From the NCBI GenBank assembly GCA_041394705.1, contig JAWKHS010000004.1, forward strand, positions 372,001 through 436,000: 64,000 nt of DNA. The letters are read 5' to 3'. Made by a program: the position numbers and the translations under genes. Origin of the DNA: Vicinamibacterales bacterium. Lineage in GTDB: Bacteria; Acidobacteriota; Vicinamibacteria; Vicinamibacterales; UBA2999. Positions 51,192 to 60,169 of this stretch are shown here, one piece after another (position 1 is the stretch's first letter; each line of letters opens with the position of its first letter). The notes below the pieces were generated by a model that saw only the letters and a program-made list of their open reading frames with translations, was not told the origin of the DNA and did no database searches.

Positions 51192-51818
51192 CTAGCGGCC
51201 CTGCGGCTTGGCCGCGGGGGCGGGAGCCTTGGACGCGGCGTCGAACTTCTTGATGACGTCGCCGGTGATGTCGAGCGCGGCGTCCGCCCACACGAGGCCG
51301 GAGTCGGGGCCGTTGAAGATGTAGTGCAGGCCCCGTTCCTTGCCGACCGCCTCGATGATGGGAGCGATCCGGCGCTGGAACTCCTCCTGCAGCTGCTGCT
51401 GGAGTTCCTGCACTTCCTGCTGGGCGTCCTGCGTGGCCCGTTGCAGGTCCACGTTGGCGCGCTCGATCTGCTTGGCCAGGTCGGCCCGCGCCGCCTCGCT
51501 CATCACGGCGCCGCTCTTGTCCAGCTTCTCCTGCAGATCCTGCGCTGCCTTCTGCCGCTCGTTCAGCTCGGCGACCTTCTTCTGCTGGAGGCCCTGAACC
51601 CGGGCCGTCGCCTGCTTCCCTTCACTGGACTCCTGCACGATGCGCTGGAGCACGACGAAGGCAATCTTGGCCCCGTCGGGGAAGGGCAGCACCTGCGGGG
51701 CAGGGGCCGGCGCCTGGGCGGCGGGCTGGGCGGTGGCCGGCGCCGGGGACGACGTCTGAGCGAACGATGCGGTTCCCGTCACCACGACGAGACCAACGGC
51801 CACGACCATACGTCTCAT
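51192..51818 (-). CDS. skp: Periplasmic chaperone Skp/OmpH
   Basis: A 208-residue periplasmic chaperone that carries unfolded outer-membrane proteins to BamA. The signal peptide (MRRMVVAVGLVVVTGTASFA) is followed by a Pro/Ala linker. The OmpH domain has KIAFVVLQRIVQESSEGKQ, a long coiled-coil with Gln/Glu/Leu heptads (about 85-165), and GLHYIFNGPDSGLVWADAALDIT. The ATG at 51818 is preferred, since AAGGA lies 9 bases upstream; an ATG at 51827 would place that site directly against the codon. It leads the run with fabZ-lpxA after a 50-base gap. Confidence 0.9.
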   Translation of the reverse strand: MRRMVVAVGLVVVTGTASFAQTSSPAPATAQPAAQAPAPAPQVLPFPDGAKIAFVVLQRIVQESSEGKQATARVQGLQQKKVAELNERQKAAQDLQEKLDKSGAVMSEAARADLAKQIERANVDLQRATQDAQQEVQELQQQLQEEFQRRIAPIIEAVGKERGLHYIFNGPDSGLVWADAALDITGDVIKKFDAASKAPAPAAKPQGR

Positions 51819-51855
51819 TGCTGGCATTCCTTTCGGCAAGACCGATAACCGATGC

Positions 51856-51861
51856 ATTTTA
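51856..51861 (-). promoter_or_regulatory. -10 box of the skp operon
   Basis: TAAAAT on the minus strand, 37 bases before the skp ATG, with a weak TTACCC 17 bases further up. It shares the 99-base divergent region with a TAAGAT (51882-51887) that could serve the lipoprotein gene on the plus strand. Confidence 0.4.
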
Positions 51862-51917
51862 CTCCAGTCCGTCGCCCCGGGTAAGATCAGTGGCTGGGAC
51901 CGCTTCCGAGGACCGTG

Positions 51918-52340
51918 ATGCCCCGAGTGACACTCGCCTCCGTCCTGCTCCTTCCCGTCCTCGCCGCCGGCTGCGGCGAGTCGATCCTCGATCAGCTCAC
52001 ACAGCCCACCCCGGTGACGGTCATCGTGACGGACACGTTCACCGGCACGCTCTCGCGCAACGGCGCGACGTCCCACCCCTTCCCCGTGACGTCCACGGGC
52101 GGGGGCGACGTCACGGCCGTCCTGAAGGGCATCGCCCCCGACGGTGAGGCAGTCGTCGGCTTCAGCCTGGGCACCTGGAACGGCACGGCCTGCCAGGCCG
52201 TCATCTCGAACGACCGCGCGACCGTGTCCGCGTCCCTCCTGGGCCGCGCCACGTCCACCGGCACGCTGTGCGTCCGCGTCTTCGACATCGGCGCACTCAG
52301 CGACGCGCAGGACTACGAAATCGAAGTGACCCATCCCTGA
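51918..52340 (+). CDS. Small lipoprotein of unknown function
   Basis: A 140-residue protein with a lipoprotein signal peptide: hydrophobic LASVLLLPVLAAGC, where LAAGC is a lipobox, so Cys would be acylated. The mature part is Thr/Ser/Val-rich with predicted beta strands (TVIVTDTFTGTLSRNG, GDVTAVLKGIAPDGEAVVGFSLGTWNG), and two later Cys residues could form a disulfide. The pattern recalls small beta-sandwich domains of the pre-peptidase type, but no family is recognised. It is on the plus strand between skp and bamA (divergent from one, convergent with the other). GTG at 51915 is an alternative start. Confidence 0.7.
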   Translation: MPRVTLASVLLLPVLAAGCGESILDQLTQPTPVTVIVTDTFTGTLSRNGATSHPFPVTSTGGGDVTAVLKGIAPDGEAVVGFSLGTWNGTACQAVISNDRATVSASLLGRATSTGTLCVRVFDIGALSDAQDYEIEVTHP

Positions 52341-52366
52341 CGGACCGCGCCTTCCGGGGCCGCACC

Positions 52367-55006
52367 TCAGAACGTCGAGCCGACCGCAAACCTGAAGGTG
52401 AACCGCTTCGCAGGCGTGAGGTTGTTCGTCAGCACGCCGCCCCGCTGCGGGTTGTAGGCGAAGATCAGCCGGAACGGCACGTTCAGCACGGGCATGAAGA
52501 AACGGATCTCCGCGCCGGTCGACGTCTTGAACGCGCTCTGTCGGCCGATGGACCGCGTGGTCGGGCCCGGCGCATCCGGATCGACCAGCCCGGTGAAGGC
52601 CAGGGGATCGATGAGCAGCGGCTGCGGGGCCGGCACCAGCTGCAGGATGTCTTCCTTCATCCCGAACTTCTCGCCGATGTCCCGCACCTGCCCCGCGTCG
52701 TAGAACAGCACCAGGCGGACCGGCCCCGCGACCTGGATCAGGTACTCCGCGTTGAACAACAGGCTCTTGTTGCCGCCGAGCACGATGCCGGAGTTGAGGT
52801 CGCGCGGGCCGACGCTGCGGATGTCGTAGCCGCGGATGCTGTACTCGCCGCCGAGAATGAGCTTCTCGAAGATCGGCAGCTGCTTGGTGTCGCCGTACGG
52901 CCGGATGTACTGCGTCTGGAGGCGCGAGCCCACCGACATGCGCGGCGACAGGCGCCAGAAGCCGACGGCCTCCATGGTGGGCTTCACGAAGAACGTATCG
53001 CCGCCCGGTCCGGCGTAGTCGAACGACAGCGTGAGACGGCGGCCGGTGCTCGGGAAAATCGGGTTGTCGACCGTATTGAACGAGAAGCTCGGCACGATCT
53101 TGCTGATCGTGCGGGCGCCGCCCTGCCCGATGAGCAGGGAGTCGGCCAGGAACGGGTTGAACTGGAGCAGCTGCGGGTTCGTGTACGCCGGGTTCAGGTC
53201 CAGCACGCGAACCTGCTCGTAGCTGTAGACGAGGAACATCCGCGAGAAGTCCGCCACCGGGAAGCCGAACGTGAGGTTGCCGCCGGTGGACGACTGCGTG
53301 AACTGGTTGATGTAGTTGAACTGGCGCTTGTAGAGATCCACGCCGCCGGTGATGTTCCGGTCGAACAGGAACGGCTCGGTGAAGGCGACCTGGTAGTTCT
53401 GGGCCCGCGAGCCGCCCTGCAGCGATAGCGTCAGGCTCTCGCCGCGGCCCATGAAGTTCGCCGTCTGGAACGACAGCTGCCCGAAGAAGCCCTCGAACTG
53501 CGACACGCCGGCGCCGAAGGTGAGCTGATTGCGGTTCTGCTCCTCCAGCTTCAGGGTGACGTCGACCTTGTTCTTCTCGTTCGGCGTCTTCTTGACGTCG
53601 ATGCCCTGCCCTTCCTCGAGCGGCTTGAAGTAGCCGACCTGATTCAGGCGCCGCACCGAGTACTTCAGCGCTTCCGTGTCGAACACGCCGCCTTCCACGA
53701 GGCGCATCTCCCGGCGGACGACGGTGTCGCGCGTGGTTGTGTTCCCGACGAAGGTGATGCGGTTCACCAGGTACTGCTCGCCCTCCTGGAGCTGCATCGT
53801 GATGTCCACGGTGGGACCGGCCGGGCCTTCGAGGGGGCCGGTGGCGGCGGGCTTCGGCTTCAGGTCGGGATAGCCCGTGAACTCGAAATAGCCGAAGCGG
53901 CCGTAGATCTCCTGCGTCTTCCGGAGCCCGTCACGGATCTTCTTCTCGTTGTACCAGTCGCCGGCCTGCAGCTTGAAGAGCGGTCGCAGGCCTTCGGCCT
54001 TGACGATCTTGTTGCCGCCGAAGTCGAACTCGCCGACCTTGTACCTGGGGCCTTCGGTCACGGGAATCTTGACCTGGATCCAGCGCGTCTTGCCGTCCGG
54101 ACTGTCGTTCAGGGTGTTCAGTTCCGGAGTCCCGACCCGCGCCTCGATGTAGCCCTTGTTCCGGTAGTGCGCCACGACGAGGTCCGCATCCTCGTCGAAC
54201 TTGGCTTCCTTGAAGGTGCCGCCGCCGGTCAGCCAGGAGAAGAACCCGTGCTGCTTCGTCTCCTTCATCTTCCGGCGCAGCGTGCCATCGCCGATGGCCT
54301 GGTTGCCGTCGAACGTGACCTCGCGAATCCGGATCTTGGGGCCCTCCTGCACGTCGAACACCACCTTCACGAGCTTCGGCCCGCCGGGGAGGGGCTCGAC
54401 GGTGGACGTGATGTCGGCGAACTGGTACCCCTTCTCGCTCATCATCTCGGCGAGGATGCCCTTGACCCGGCGCACGGCGCCCTCGTCGAGGAACGAGTCG
54501 AGGCGGAGGGCGATGCCGGCCTCCTTCATCTTCTCGTCGACTTTCGTGCGCTCGACCTTGCTGGATCCGGTGTAGTCGACGATCTTCACCCGCGGCCGTT
54601 CTTCCATGTTGAAGACGATCCGCTTCCCGATCACGCCGTTCTCGTACGGCTCATCGAGGGTTTCGATCCAGAGGTTGTCCAGGAAGTTGGTGCCCCAGAG
54701 CCGCTTGAAGTCGTCGCGCAGCCGGGCCTCGGCGCGCTCGTCGTAGGGCACCCACACGCCGTCGCTGCTCCGGCTCGGCTGGGTCTGGATGTAATAGAGG
54801 TAGGTCTGCGGGTCGATCAGCGACTCGTCGACCGGATGGAATCGAAGCTGCAGGAAACGGATCACCGGCCCCGACCCTGCCGGGGGCAGGCGGGACGGCT
54901 GGACGGCCTGAGCGGCCGGCGGAGTGGCGGGGACGGCCTGGCGGGCCTCGGCAGTGCCGAATGGCGCCAGAACGCTGAGCCCAATGCAGATGAGCAGCCT
55001 ACGCAT
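52367..55006 (-). CDS. bamA: Outer membrane protein assembly factor BamA
   Basis: The Omp85 barrel that folds and inserts outer-membrane proteins. The 879 residues have a signal peptide (about 1-21), a series of POTRA repeats (about 50-480, with GPKIRIREVTFDGN, GPRYKVGEFDFGGNKIV and GEQYLVNRITFVGNTTT), and a 16-strand barrel beginning near 500. The barrel's loop-6 motif is present as GGEYSIRGYDIRSVGP (variant of VRGF). The C-terminus ends in Phe (FRFAVGSTF), typical for outer-membrane targeting. skp lies just beyond the convergent lipoprotein gene. Length is slightly above the E. coli protein. Confidence 0.97.
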   Translation of the reverse strand: MRRLLICIGLSVLAPFGTAEARQAVPATPPAAQAVQPSRLPPAGSGPVIRFLQLRFHPVDESLIDPQTYLYYIQTQPSRSSDGVWVPYDERAEARLRDDFKRLWGTNFLDNLWIETLDEPYENGVIGKRIVFNMEERPRVKIVDYTGSSKVERTKVDEKMKEAGIALRLDSFLDEGAVRRVKGILAEMMSEKGYQFADITSTVEPLPGGPKLVKVVFDVQEGPKIRIREVTFDGNQAIGDGTLRRKMKETKQHGFFSWLTGGGTFKEAKFDEDADLVVAHYRNKGYIEARVGTPELNTLNDSPDGKTRWIQVKIPVTEGPRYKVGEFDFGGNKIVKAEGLRPLFKLQAGDWYNEKKIRDGLRKTQEIYGRFGYFEFTGYPDLKPKPAATGPLEGPAGPTVDITMQLQEGEQYLVNRITFVGNTTTRDTVVRREMRLVEGGVFDTEALKYSVRRLNQVGYFKPLEEGQGIDVKKTPNEKNKVDVTLKLEEQNRNQLTFGAGVSQFEGFFGQLSFQTANFMGRGESLTLSLQGGSRAQNYQVAFTEPFLFDRNITGGVDLYKRQFNYINQFTQSSTGGNLTFGFPVADFSRMFLVYSYEQVRVLDLNPAYTNPQLLQFNPFLADSLLIGQGGARTISKIVPSFSFNTVDNPIFPSTGRRLTLSFDYAGPGGDTFFVKPTMEAVGFWRLSPRMSVGSRLQTQYIRPYGDTKQLPIFEKLILGGEYSIRGYDIRSVGPRDLNSGIVLGGNKSLLFNAEYLIQVAGPVRLVLFYDAGQVRDIGEKFGMKEDILQLVPAPQPLLIDPLAFTGLVDPDAPGPTTRSIGRQSAFKTSTGAEIRFFMPVLNVPFRLIFAYNPQRGGVLTNNLTPAKRFTFRFAVGSTF

Positions 55007-55055
55007 CGTGTTCGTTCGGTCCGGCCGCGCGACCCCGGGGCGCCTCCGGGGTGCG

Positions 55056-55073
55056 CCGGCGGGTGCCCGCCGG
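55056..55073. repeat. Perfect short inverted repeat between clpC and bamA
   Basis: Eight-base arms CCGGCGGG and CCCGCCGG separated by two bases. No T-run follows, so it is not a classical intrinsic terminator. It may be a hairpin in the bamA 5' leader or an end of the clpC transcript. A TAGGAT (minus strand, 55094-55089) could be a weak bamA -10 box. Confidence 0.35.
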
Positions 55074-55100
55074 GCTCCGAACCCGTCGATCCTATAGGAA

Positions 55101-57554
55101 TCAGACGTCGCTGGAAAGCGGATGGCCGGCGCCGACCGCCTCGGCGGGCTCGGACCGGGTCCGGTAGGCCAGGGTGCCGCCCTCCACGTAGACCTCGATC
55201 TCGCCGTCCTTGACCCGCCCCCGGATGAGTTCCTCGGCCAGCGGGTCCTCGACGTGGCGCTGGATGGCCCGCCGGAGGGGCCGGGCGCCGTACGACCGGT
55301 CCTTGCAGGTGACGTCGATCATCCAGTCCAGGGCCTCGGGGGTCAGCCGCACCTGCATCCGCCGGTCGGCCAGGTTGGCGTTCACTTGCGCAACGAGCAG
55401 CACGAGGATGCGCCGCAGGTCGTCATCGGTCAAAGCGTCGAAGACGATCAGCTCGTCCACCCGGTTGATGAACTCGGGGTTGAACGTCCGCTTCACCTCG
55501 CCCAGCACCATGTCGGTGATGCTCTTCGAGGTATCGCCGCCATCGGACTGGAAACCCAGGGTGGCCCGCTTCTGGATGAAGCGAGCTCCGATGTTGGACG
55601 TCATGATCAGGATGGCGTTCTTGAAATTCACCCGGTTGCCCAGGCCGTCGGTCAGGTGACCGTCCTCGAACACCTGCAGCAGGATGTTGAAGATGTCCGG
55701 ATGGGCCTTTTCGATCTCATCGAGGAGCACGACCGAATACGGTGTGCGCTTCACCCGCTCGGTGAGCTGGCCGCCCTCTTCGTGTCCAACATACCCGGGT
55801 GGCGACCCGATCAGCTTCGACACGGAGTGCTTTTCCATGTACTCGGACATGTCGAAGCGGATGAGCGCCTGCTCGCTGCCGAACAGGAACTGCGCCAACG
55901 CCCGGGCGAGCTCCGTCTTGCCGACGCCGGTCGGGCCCAGGAACATGAAGCTGCCGACGGGGCGCGCCGGGTTCTTGAGGCCGGCCCGCGACCGTCGGAT
56001 GGCGCGGGAGACCGCGGAAATCGCCCGCTCCTGGCTGATGACGCGGCGATGGAGCTCGTCCTCCATCCGCATCAGCTTGTCGCTCTCGTCCTGATTGATC
56101 GACGCCAGCGGAACGCCCGTCCACTTCGACACGACCTCGTCGATCTCGGTGCGCCCGACGAGGACGCGCCGCTGGTTGGGCCGCACGTCGAACCGCTCGC
56201 GCACGAGGGCGAGGTTCTCGCGGGCGTTCGCTTCCTGGTCACGGTAGTACTGCGCCCGATCGAAGTCCTTCGCCGAAACGGCGTTCTCGAGCTGCTCCAC
56301 GGCCACGCGGATGCTCTTGTTGATCTCGCCGAATTCCTCGCTGAACGACGCCTCGCGCAGCTTCGCCCGGGCCCCGGCTTCGTCCAAGAGATCGATGGCC
56401 TTGTCGGGCAGGAAGCGGTCGGTCACGTACCGGCTCGACTGGTAGACGGCGGCCTCGATGGCGTCGGCCGAGTACTCCACGTGATGGAACTGCTCGTAGC
56501 GGTCCTTCACGCCCATCAGGATGCGGATGGTCTCCTGCTCGCCCGGCGGCTCCACTTTGATCGCCTGGAAGCGGCGTTCGAGCGACCGATCCTTCTCGAT
56601 GTACTTCCGGTACTCAGCCGGCGTGGTGGCGCCGATGCACCGGATCTCGCCGCGGCTGAGCGCGGGCTTCAGGATGTTGGCCGCATCGAGCGACCCCTCG
56701 GCCGACCCGGCGCCGACGAGCGTGTGCAGCTCGTCGATGAACACGATGATGTTCGGGTTGTCGGTCAGCTCCTTCATGATGGCCTTCAGGCGTTCTTCGA
56801 ACTGCCCGCGGTATTTCGTACCGGCCACGATGAGGGAGATGTCCAGGGCCAGCAGACGCTTGTCGGCCAGGAAGTGCGGCACATCGCCGCAGACGATCTT
56901 CTGTGCCAGGCCTTCGACGATGGCCGTCTTGCCCACGCCCGGCTCGCCGATGAGCACCGCGTTGTTCTTCGTCCGGCGGCACAGGACCTGCTGGACGCGC
57001 TCCAACTCGTAGTCGCGGCCGACCAGGGGATCGAGCTGGTTCTTGAGAGCGATGTCCGTGAGGTCCCGGCTGAACTCGGCGAGGAGCGGCGTCTCCTTCA
57101 CGCGTGTGGATGTCGTCTTCTCGTTCAGCAGCTGGACGATGTCCTCGCGGACGGCATGCAGGCGCATGCCCTTCTCCATCAGGATGCTGGCCGCGACCGA
57201 GCGTTCTTCCCGGAGCAGGCCGAGCAGCAGGTGCTCAGTCCCGATGTAGTTGTGCAGCAGGCGGTCGGCCTCTTCGGCGGCGTACTGCAGGACGCGCTTG
57301 GTTTCGCCGCTGAAGGGGATCTCGACCGAGGTCGAGACCTTCTCGCGGAATACGGTGCGCCCCTCGATGTCCTTGCGGATCGTGTCGAGCGAGAGGTGTG
57401 ACCGCTGGAATATGCGGCTGGTCAGCCCTTTGCCTTCGCGAATGAGGCCAAGCAGCAGATGCTCGGTCTCGATCGAGATACTGCCGAGCTGACTGGCCTC
57501 ATACCGGGCGAAGAACAGCACCCGCCGTGCTCTTTCGGTGTAGCGCTCGAACAT
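55101..57554 (-). CDS. clpC: ATP-dependent protease ATPase subunit ClpC
   Basis: A class I Hsp100 unfoldase for ClpP, 817 residues. The N-domain has duplicated repeats (FERYTERARRVLFFARYEA, then RVLQYAAEEADRLLHNYIG). AAA+ domain 1 has Walker A GEPGVGKT and Walker B IIVFIDELHT. A UVR-like middle segment (ENAVSAKDFDRAQYYRDQE) distinguishes it from ClpB. AAA+ domain 2 has GPTGVGKTELARAL and VVLLDEIEKAH. A LGF segment (RATLGFQSDGG) serves as the ClpP-binding loop. No ctsR, mcsA or mcsB is nearby, so regulation differs from the Bacillus type. A perfect TATAAT is 42 bases upstream. Confidence 0.97.
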   Translation of the reverse strand: MFERYTERARRVLFFARYEASQLGSISIETEHLLLGLIREGKGLTSRIFQRSHLSLDTIRKDIEGRTVFREKVSTSVEIPFSGETKRVLQYAAEEADRLLHNYIGTEHLLLGLLREERSVAASILMEKGMRLHAVREDIVQLLNEKTTSTRVKETPLLAEFSRDLTDIALKNQLDPLVGRDYELERVQQVLCRRTKNNAVLIGEPGVGKTAIVEGLAQKIVCGDVPHFLADKRLLALDISLIVAGTKYRGQFEERLKAIMKELTDNPNIIVFIDELHTLVGAGSAEGSLDAANILKPALSRGEIRCIGATTPAEYRKYIEKDRSLERRFQAIKVEPPGEQETIRILMGVKDRYEQFHHVEYSADAIEAAVYQSSRYVTDRFLPDKAIDLLDEAGARAKLREASFSEEFGEINKSIRVAVEQLENAVSAKDFDRAQYYRDQEANARENLALVRERFDVRPNQRRVLVGRTEIDEVVSKWTGVPLASINQDESDKLMRMEDELHRRVISQERAISAVSRAIRRSRAGLKNPARPVGSFMFLGPTGVGKTELARALAQFLFGSEQALIRFDMSEYMEKHSVSKLIGSPPGYVGHEEGGQLTERVKRTPYSVVLLDEIEKAHPDIFNILLQVFEDGHLTDGLGNRVNFKNAILIMTSNIGARFIQKRATLGFQSDGGDTSKSITDMVLGEVKRTFNPEFINRVDELIVFDALTDDDLRRILVLLVAQVNANLADRRMQVRLTPEALDWMIDVTCKDRSYGARPLRRAIQRHVEDPLAEELIRGRVKDGEIEVYVEGGTLAYRTRSEPAEAVGAGHPLSSDV

Positions 57555-57596
57555 CCGATCGCCTTTGCGGACCTTCGGTCCCGCTCGTCAGTTCTC

Positions 57597-57602
57597 ATTA
57601 TA
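57597..57602 (-). promoter_or_regulatory. -10 box of clpC
   Basis: Perfect TATAAT on the minus strand, 42 bases before the clpC ATG, in the 140-base divergent region with the dehydrogenase gene. No good -35 box at 17 bases. Confidence 0.5.
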
Positions 57603-57672
57603 CGGGAATCACCGGACGACCCCGGCCCCCAACGTTCCCCGCCAGGCACTGCACCCGGCGCCGCCCCACGGA

Positions 57673-57678
57673 TACAAT
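57673..57678 (+). promoter_or_regulatory. -10 box of the hydroxyacid dehydrogenase gene
   Basis: TACAAT 16 bases before the GTG at 57695, with GGAGG (57685-57689) five bases before that codon. The -35 region (CTGCAC near 57649) is weak. Confidence 0.4.
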
Positions 57679-57694
57679 CGGCACGGAGGTCGTC

Positions 57695-58582
57695 GTGGCC
57701 GACACCGTAGGATTCATCGGGCTCGGCGCCATGGGCAAGCCCATGGCCGTCAATCTGCGCAAGCACGGGGTGCCGGTCGTCGTGCACAACCGGAGCCACC
57801 CCGCCGAGCGGGCGCTCGTCGAGGCCGGCGCCAGTGTCGCGACCACGCCCGCGGCCATCGCCTCCCTGTGCCAGGTCATCGTCTTGATGCTGCCCGATGC
57901 TCCAGACGTGGCGCAGGTGCTCGAGGGCCCGTCCGGCCTGCTCGAGGCGCTGCAGCCGGGCACCGTGGTGGTGGATTCGAGCACCATCGCCCCCGCCGCC
58001 GCGGTCCGATTCGCGTCCATGGTGGCCGAGCGCGGCAGCGCCTACCTGGACGCTCCGGTGAGCGGCGGCGAGATCGGAGCCGTTGATGGCACCCTCACGT
58101 TCATGATTGGCGGCGACGGTGAGGCGCTGGCCCGCGTCCGTCCCTTGCTGGCCCACATGGGCCGCGAGGACCGGATCGTCCACGTCGGCCCGTCCGGTTC
58201 CGGACAGATCTGCAAGGTCTGCAACCAGCTCGTCATTGGCGGCACCATGGTCGCGGTCGCCGAAGCCCTGGCCCTGGCCCGGAAGTCCGGCGTCGACGGC
58301 ACGAAGGTGCGCCAGGCGCTGCTCGGCGGCTTCGCCGCGAGCCGCGTCCTCGAGGTCCATGGCGAGCGGATGCTCGCGGGCAACTACGTGCCCGGGTTCA
58401 AGGCGCGCCTGTACAAGAAAGACATGCGCATTGTCGTGGAGGCGCTGGCCGAGTACGGCGTGGCCGCGCCTTCGACCGCCCTCGTGCAGCAGCTTGTCCA
58501 CGCACAACTCACGGCGGGTGGGGGCGACGACGACTACTCGGGGATCGCGAAGACCATCTTCCATCTCGCGGGCCTCGACTGA
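57695..58582 (+). CDS. 3-hydroxyisobutyrate dehydrogenase family oxidoreductase
   Basis: A 295-residue NAD(P)-dependent beta-hydroxyacid dehydrogenase. The Rossmann motif is VGFIGLGAMGKPMAVNL. The substrate motif is DAPVSGGEIGAVDGTL, the catalytic lysine is in GQICKVCNQL, and KDMRIVVEAL follows. This pattern fits 3-hydroxyisobutyrate, tartronate semialdehyde and related reductases; the exact substrate cannot be told. The GTG with GGAGG ribosome site is chosen as start. The ALDH7-type gene follows after 27 bases, so both may act in one amino-acid or hydroxyacid breakdown route. Confidence 0.9.
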   Translation: MADTVGFIGLGAMGKPMAVNLRKHGVPVVVHNRSHPAERALVEAGASVATTPAAIASLCQVIVLMLPDAPDVAQVLEGPSGLLEALQPGTVVVDSSTIAPAAAVRFASMVAERGSAYLDAPVSGGEIGAVDGTLTFMIGGDGEALARVRPLLAHMGREDRIVHVGPSGSGQICKVCNQLVIGGTMVAVAEALALARKSGVDGTKVRQALLGGFAASRVLEVHGERMLAGNYVPGFKARLYKKDMRIVVEALAEYGVAAPSTALVQQLVHAQLTAGGGDDDYSGIAKTIFHLAGLD

Positions 58583-58609
58583 GCCCCGCCGCATTCGCAA
58601 GGACGCCTC

Positions 58610-60157
58610 ATGCCGACCGCCGCCCTGCCAACCGCCAAAGCCGTGCTCGACCGCCTCGGCCTGGCCGACCTCAATCCCGGCGTCTCCTCCGGCATCGACG
58701 ACTGGGCGCGTGGCGCGGACAGCGAGGCCCTCACGTCCTACAACCCCGCGACCGGGGACGTGCTGGGGCACGTCCAGCTCGCGACCCCCGGCCAGTACGA
58801 CCGGGTGGTGGACGCGGCCGCCGCACGATTCCGGACCTGGCGTGAGACGCCCGCCCCCAAGCGCGGAGAGCTCGTGCGGGACCTGGGCCAGGCGCTGCGC
58901 GCCGCCAAGGAGCCGCTCGGCGACCTCGTCACGCTCGAGATGGGCAAGATCCGCGCGGAGGGTCACGGCGAGGTCCAGGAGATGATCGACATCTGCGACT
59001 TCGCGACAGGCCTTTCACGGCAGCTGTACGGCCTCACCATCGCGTCGGAACGGCCCGGCCACCGCATGATGGAGCAGTGGCATCCGTTGGGCGCCATCGG
59101 CGTCATCACGGCATTCAACTTCCCCGTCGCCGTGTGGTCGTGGAACGCCGCCATCGCAGCCGTGTGCGGCGACACCGTGGTCTGGAAGCCGGCCGAGCCG
59201 GCGCCGCTCTGCGCCGTGGCGGTCCAGCGGATCGCCAATCAGGTCATGGCCGATCACGGCGTGAGCGGCGTGTTCACGCTGGCCGTCGGCACCGGCGCCA
59301 CGATCGGCGAACGGATGCTGGGCGACGCACGCCTGCCGCTCATCTCGTTCACGGGGTCCACCGCGGTCGGCCGCCGCGTCTCGCAGGCCGTCGCTGGACG
59401 GTTCGGGCGGGCGCTCCTGGAACTGGGCGGCAACAACGCCATCGTCATCGCGCCCGACGCGGATCTCGACATGGCGGTGCGGGCCGTGCTCTTCGGCGCG
59501 GTCGGCACGGCCGGACAGCGCTGCACGTCCACGCGGCGCCTCATCGTGCACCGCGACGTCGTCGATGCCCTCACCGACCGCCTCCTCAAGGCGTACGCCC
59601 AGGTCCGCCTCGGCAACCCGCTCGACGCGTCGACGCTCATGGGCCCGCTCGTGAACGACGCCGCCGTCGAGAAGATGCAGGCCGCGCTGGCAGCCGCCGT
59701 GGGTGCTGGCGGACGCGTGCTCTGCGGCGGCGGACGCCGGCCGGATCTCGGCCCGCTCTTCGTCGACCCCGCCATCGTCCGGATGCCCGCGCAGGCCGAC
59801 GTCGTCCTGCACGAGACGTTCGCGCCCATCCTCTACGTCCTCGACTACGGCACGCTGGACGAGGCGATCGCCCTGCACAACGGCGTGCCGCAGGGCCTCT
59901 CGTCGGCCATCTTCACCGAGAGCATGCGCACGGCCGAGGCGTTCCTGTCGGCGCGCGGGTCGGACTGCGGCATCGCCAACGTGAACATCGGGACGTCCGG
60001 CGCTGAGATCGGCGGCGCGTTCGGCGGCGAGAAAGAGACGGGCGGCGGGCGCGAGTCGGGCTCGGATGCCTGGAAGGCCTACATGCGGCGGCAGACCAAC
60101 ACCGTCAACTGGAGTTCGTCGCTGCCGCTGGCCCAGGGCATCACATTCGGCGATTGA
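58610..60157 (+). CDS. Aldehyde dehydrogenase, ALDH7 (aminoadipate semialdehyde) type
   Basis: A 515-residue NAD-dependent dehydrogenase. The family layout is complete: AFNFPVAVWSWNAAIAAVCGDTVVWKP for cofactor binding, FTGSTAVGRRVS, catalytic Glu in LLELGGNNAIVIAPDADLD, and catalytic Cys in AGQRCTSTRR. The end is typical of ALDH7 (EIGGAFGGEKETGGGRESGSDAWKAYMRRQTNT, seen in pieces). ALDH7A1/AmaB members oxidise alpha-aminoadipate semialdehyde in lysine breakdown, so that is the best guess. The paired hydroxyacid dehydrogenase suggests a two-step oxidation. It converges with lolD, 12 bases apart. Confidence 0.9.
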   Translation: MPTAALPTAKAVLDRLGLADLNPGVSSGIDDWARGADSEALTSYNPATGDVLGHVQLATPGQYDRVVDAAAARFRTWRETPAPKRGELVRDLGQALRAAKEPLGDLVTLEMGKIRAEGHGEVQEMIDICDFATGLSRQLYGLTIASERPGHRMMEQWHPLGAIGVITAFNFPVAVWSWNAAIAAVCGDTVVWKPAEPAPLCAVAVQRIANQVMADHGVSGVFTLAVGTGATIGERMLGDARLPLISFTGSTAVGRRVSQAVAGRFGRALLELGGNNAIVIAPDADLDMAVRAVLFGAVGTAGQRCTSTRRLIVHRDVVDALTDRLLKAYAQVRLGNPLDASTLMGPLVNDAAVEKMQAALAAAVGAGGRVLCGGGRRPDLGPLFVDPAIVRMPAQADVVLHETFAPILYVLDYGTLDEAIALHNGVPQGLSSAIFTESMRTAEAFLSARGSDCGIANVNIGTSGAEIGGAFGGEKETGGGRESGSDAWKAYMRRQTNTVNWSSSLPLAQGITFGD

Positions 60158-60169
60158 CGGCCGCCGCCG

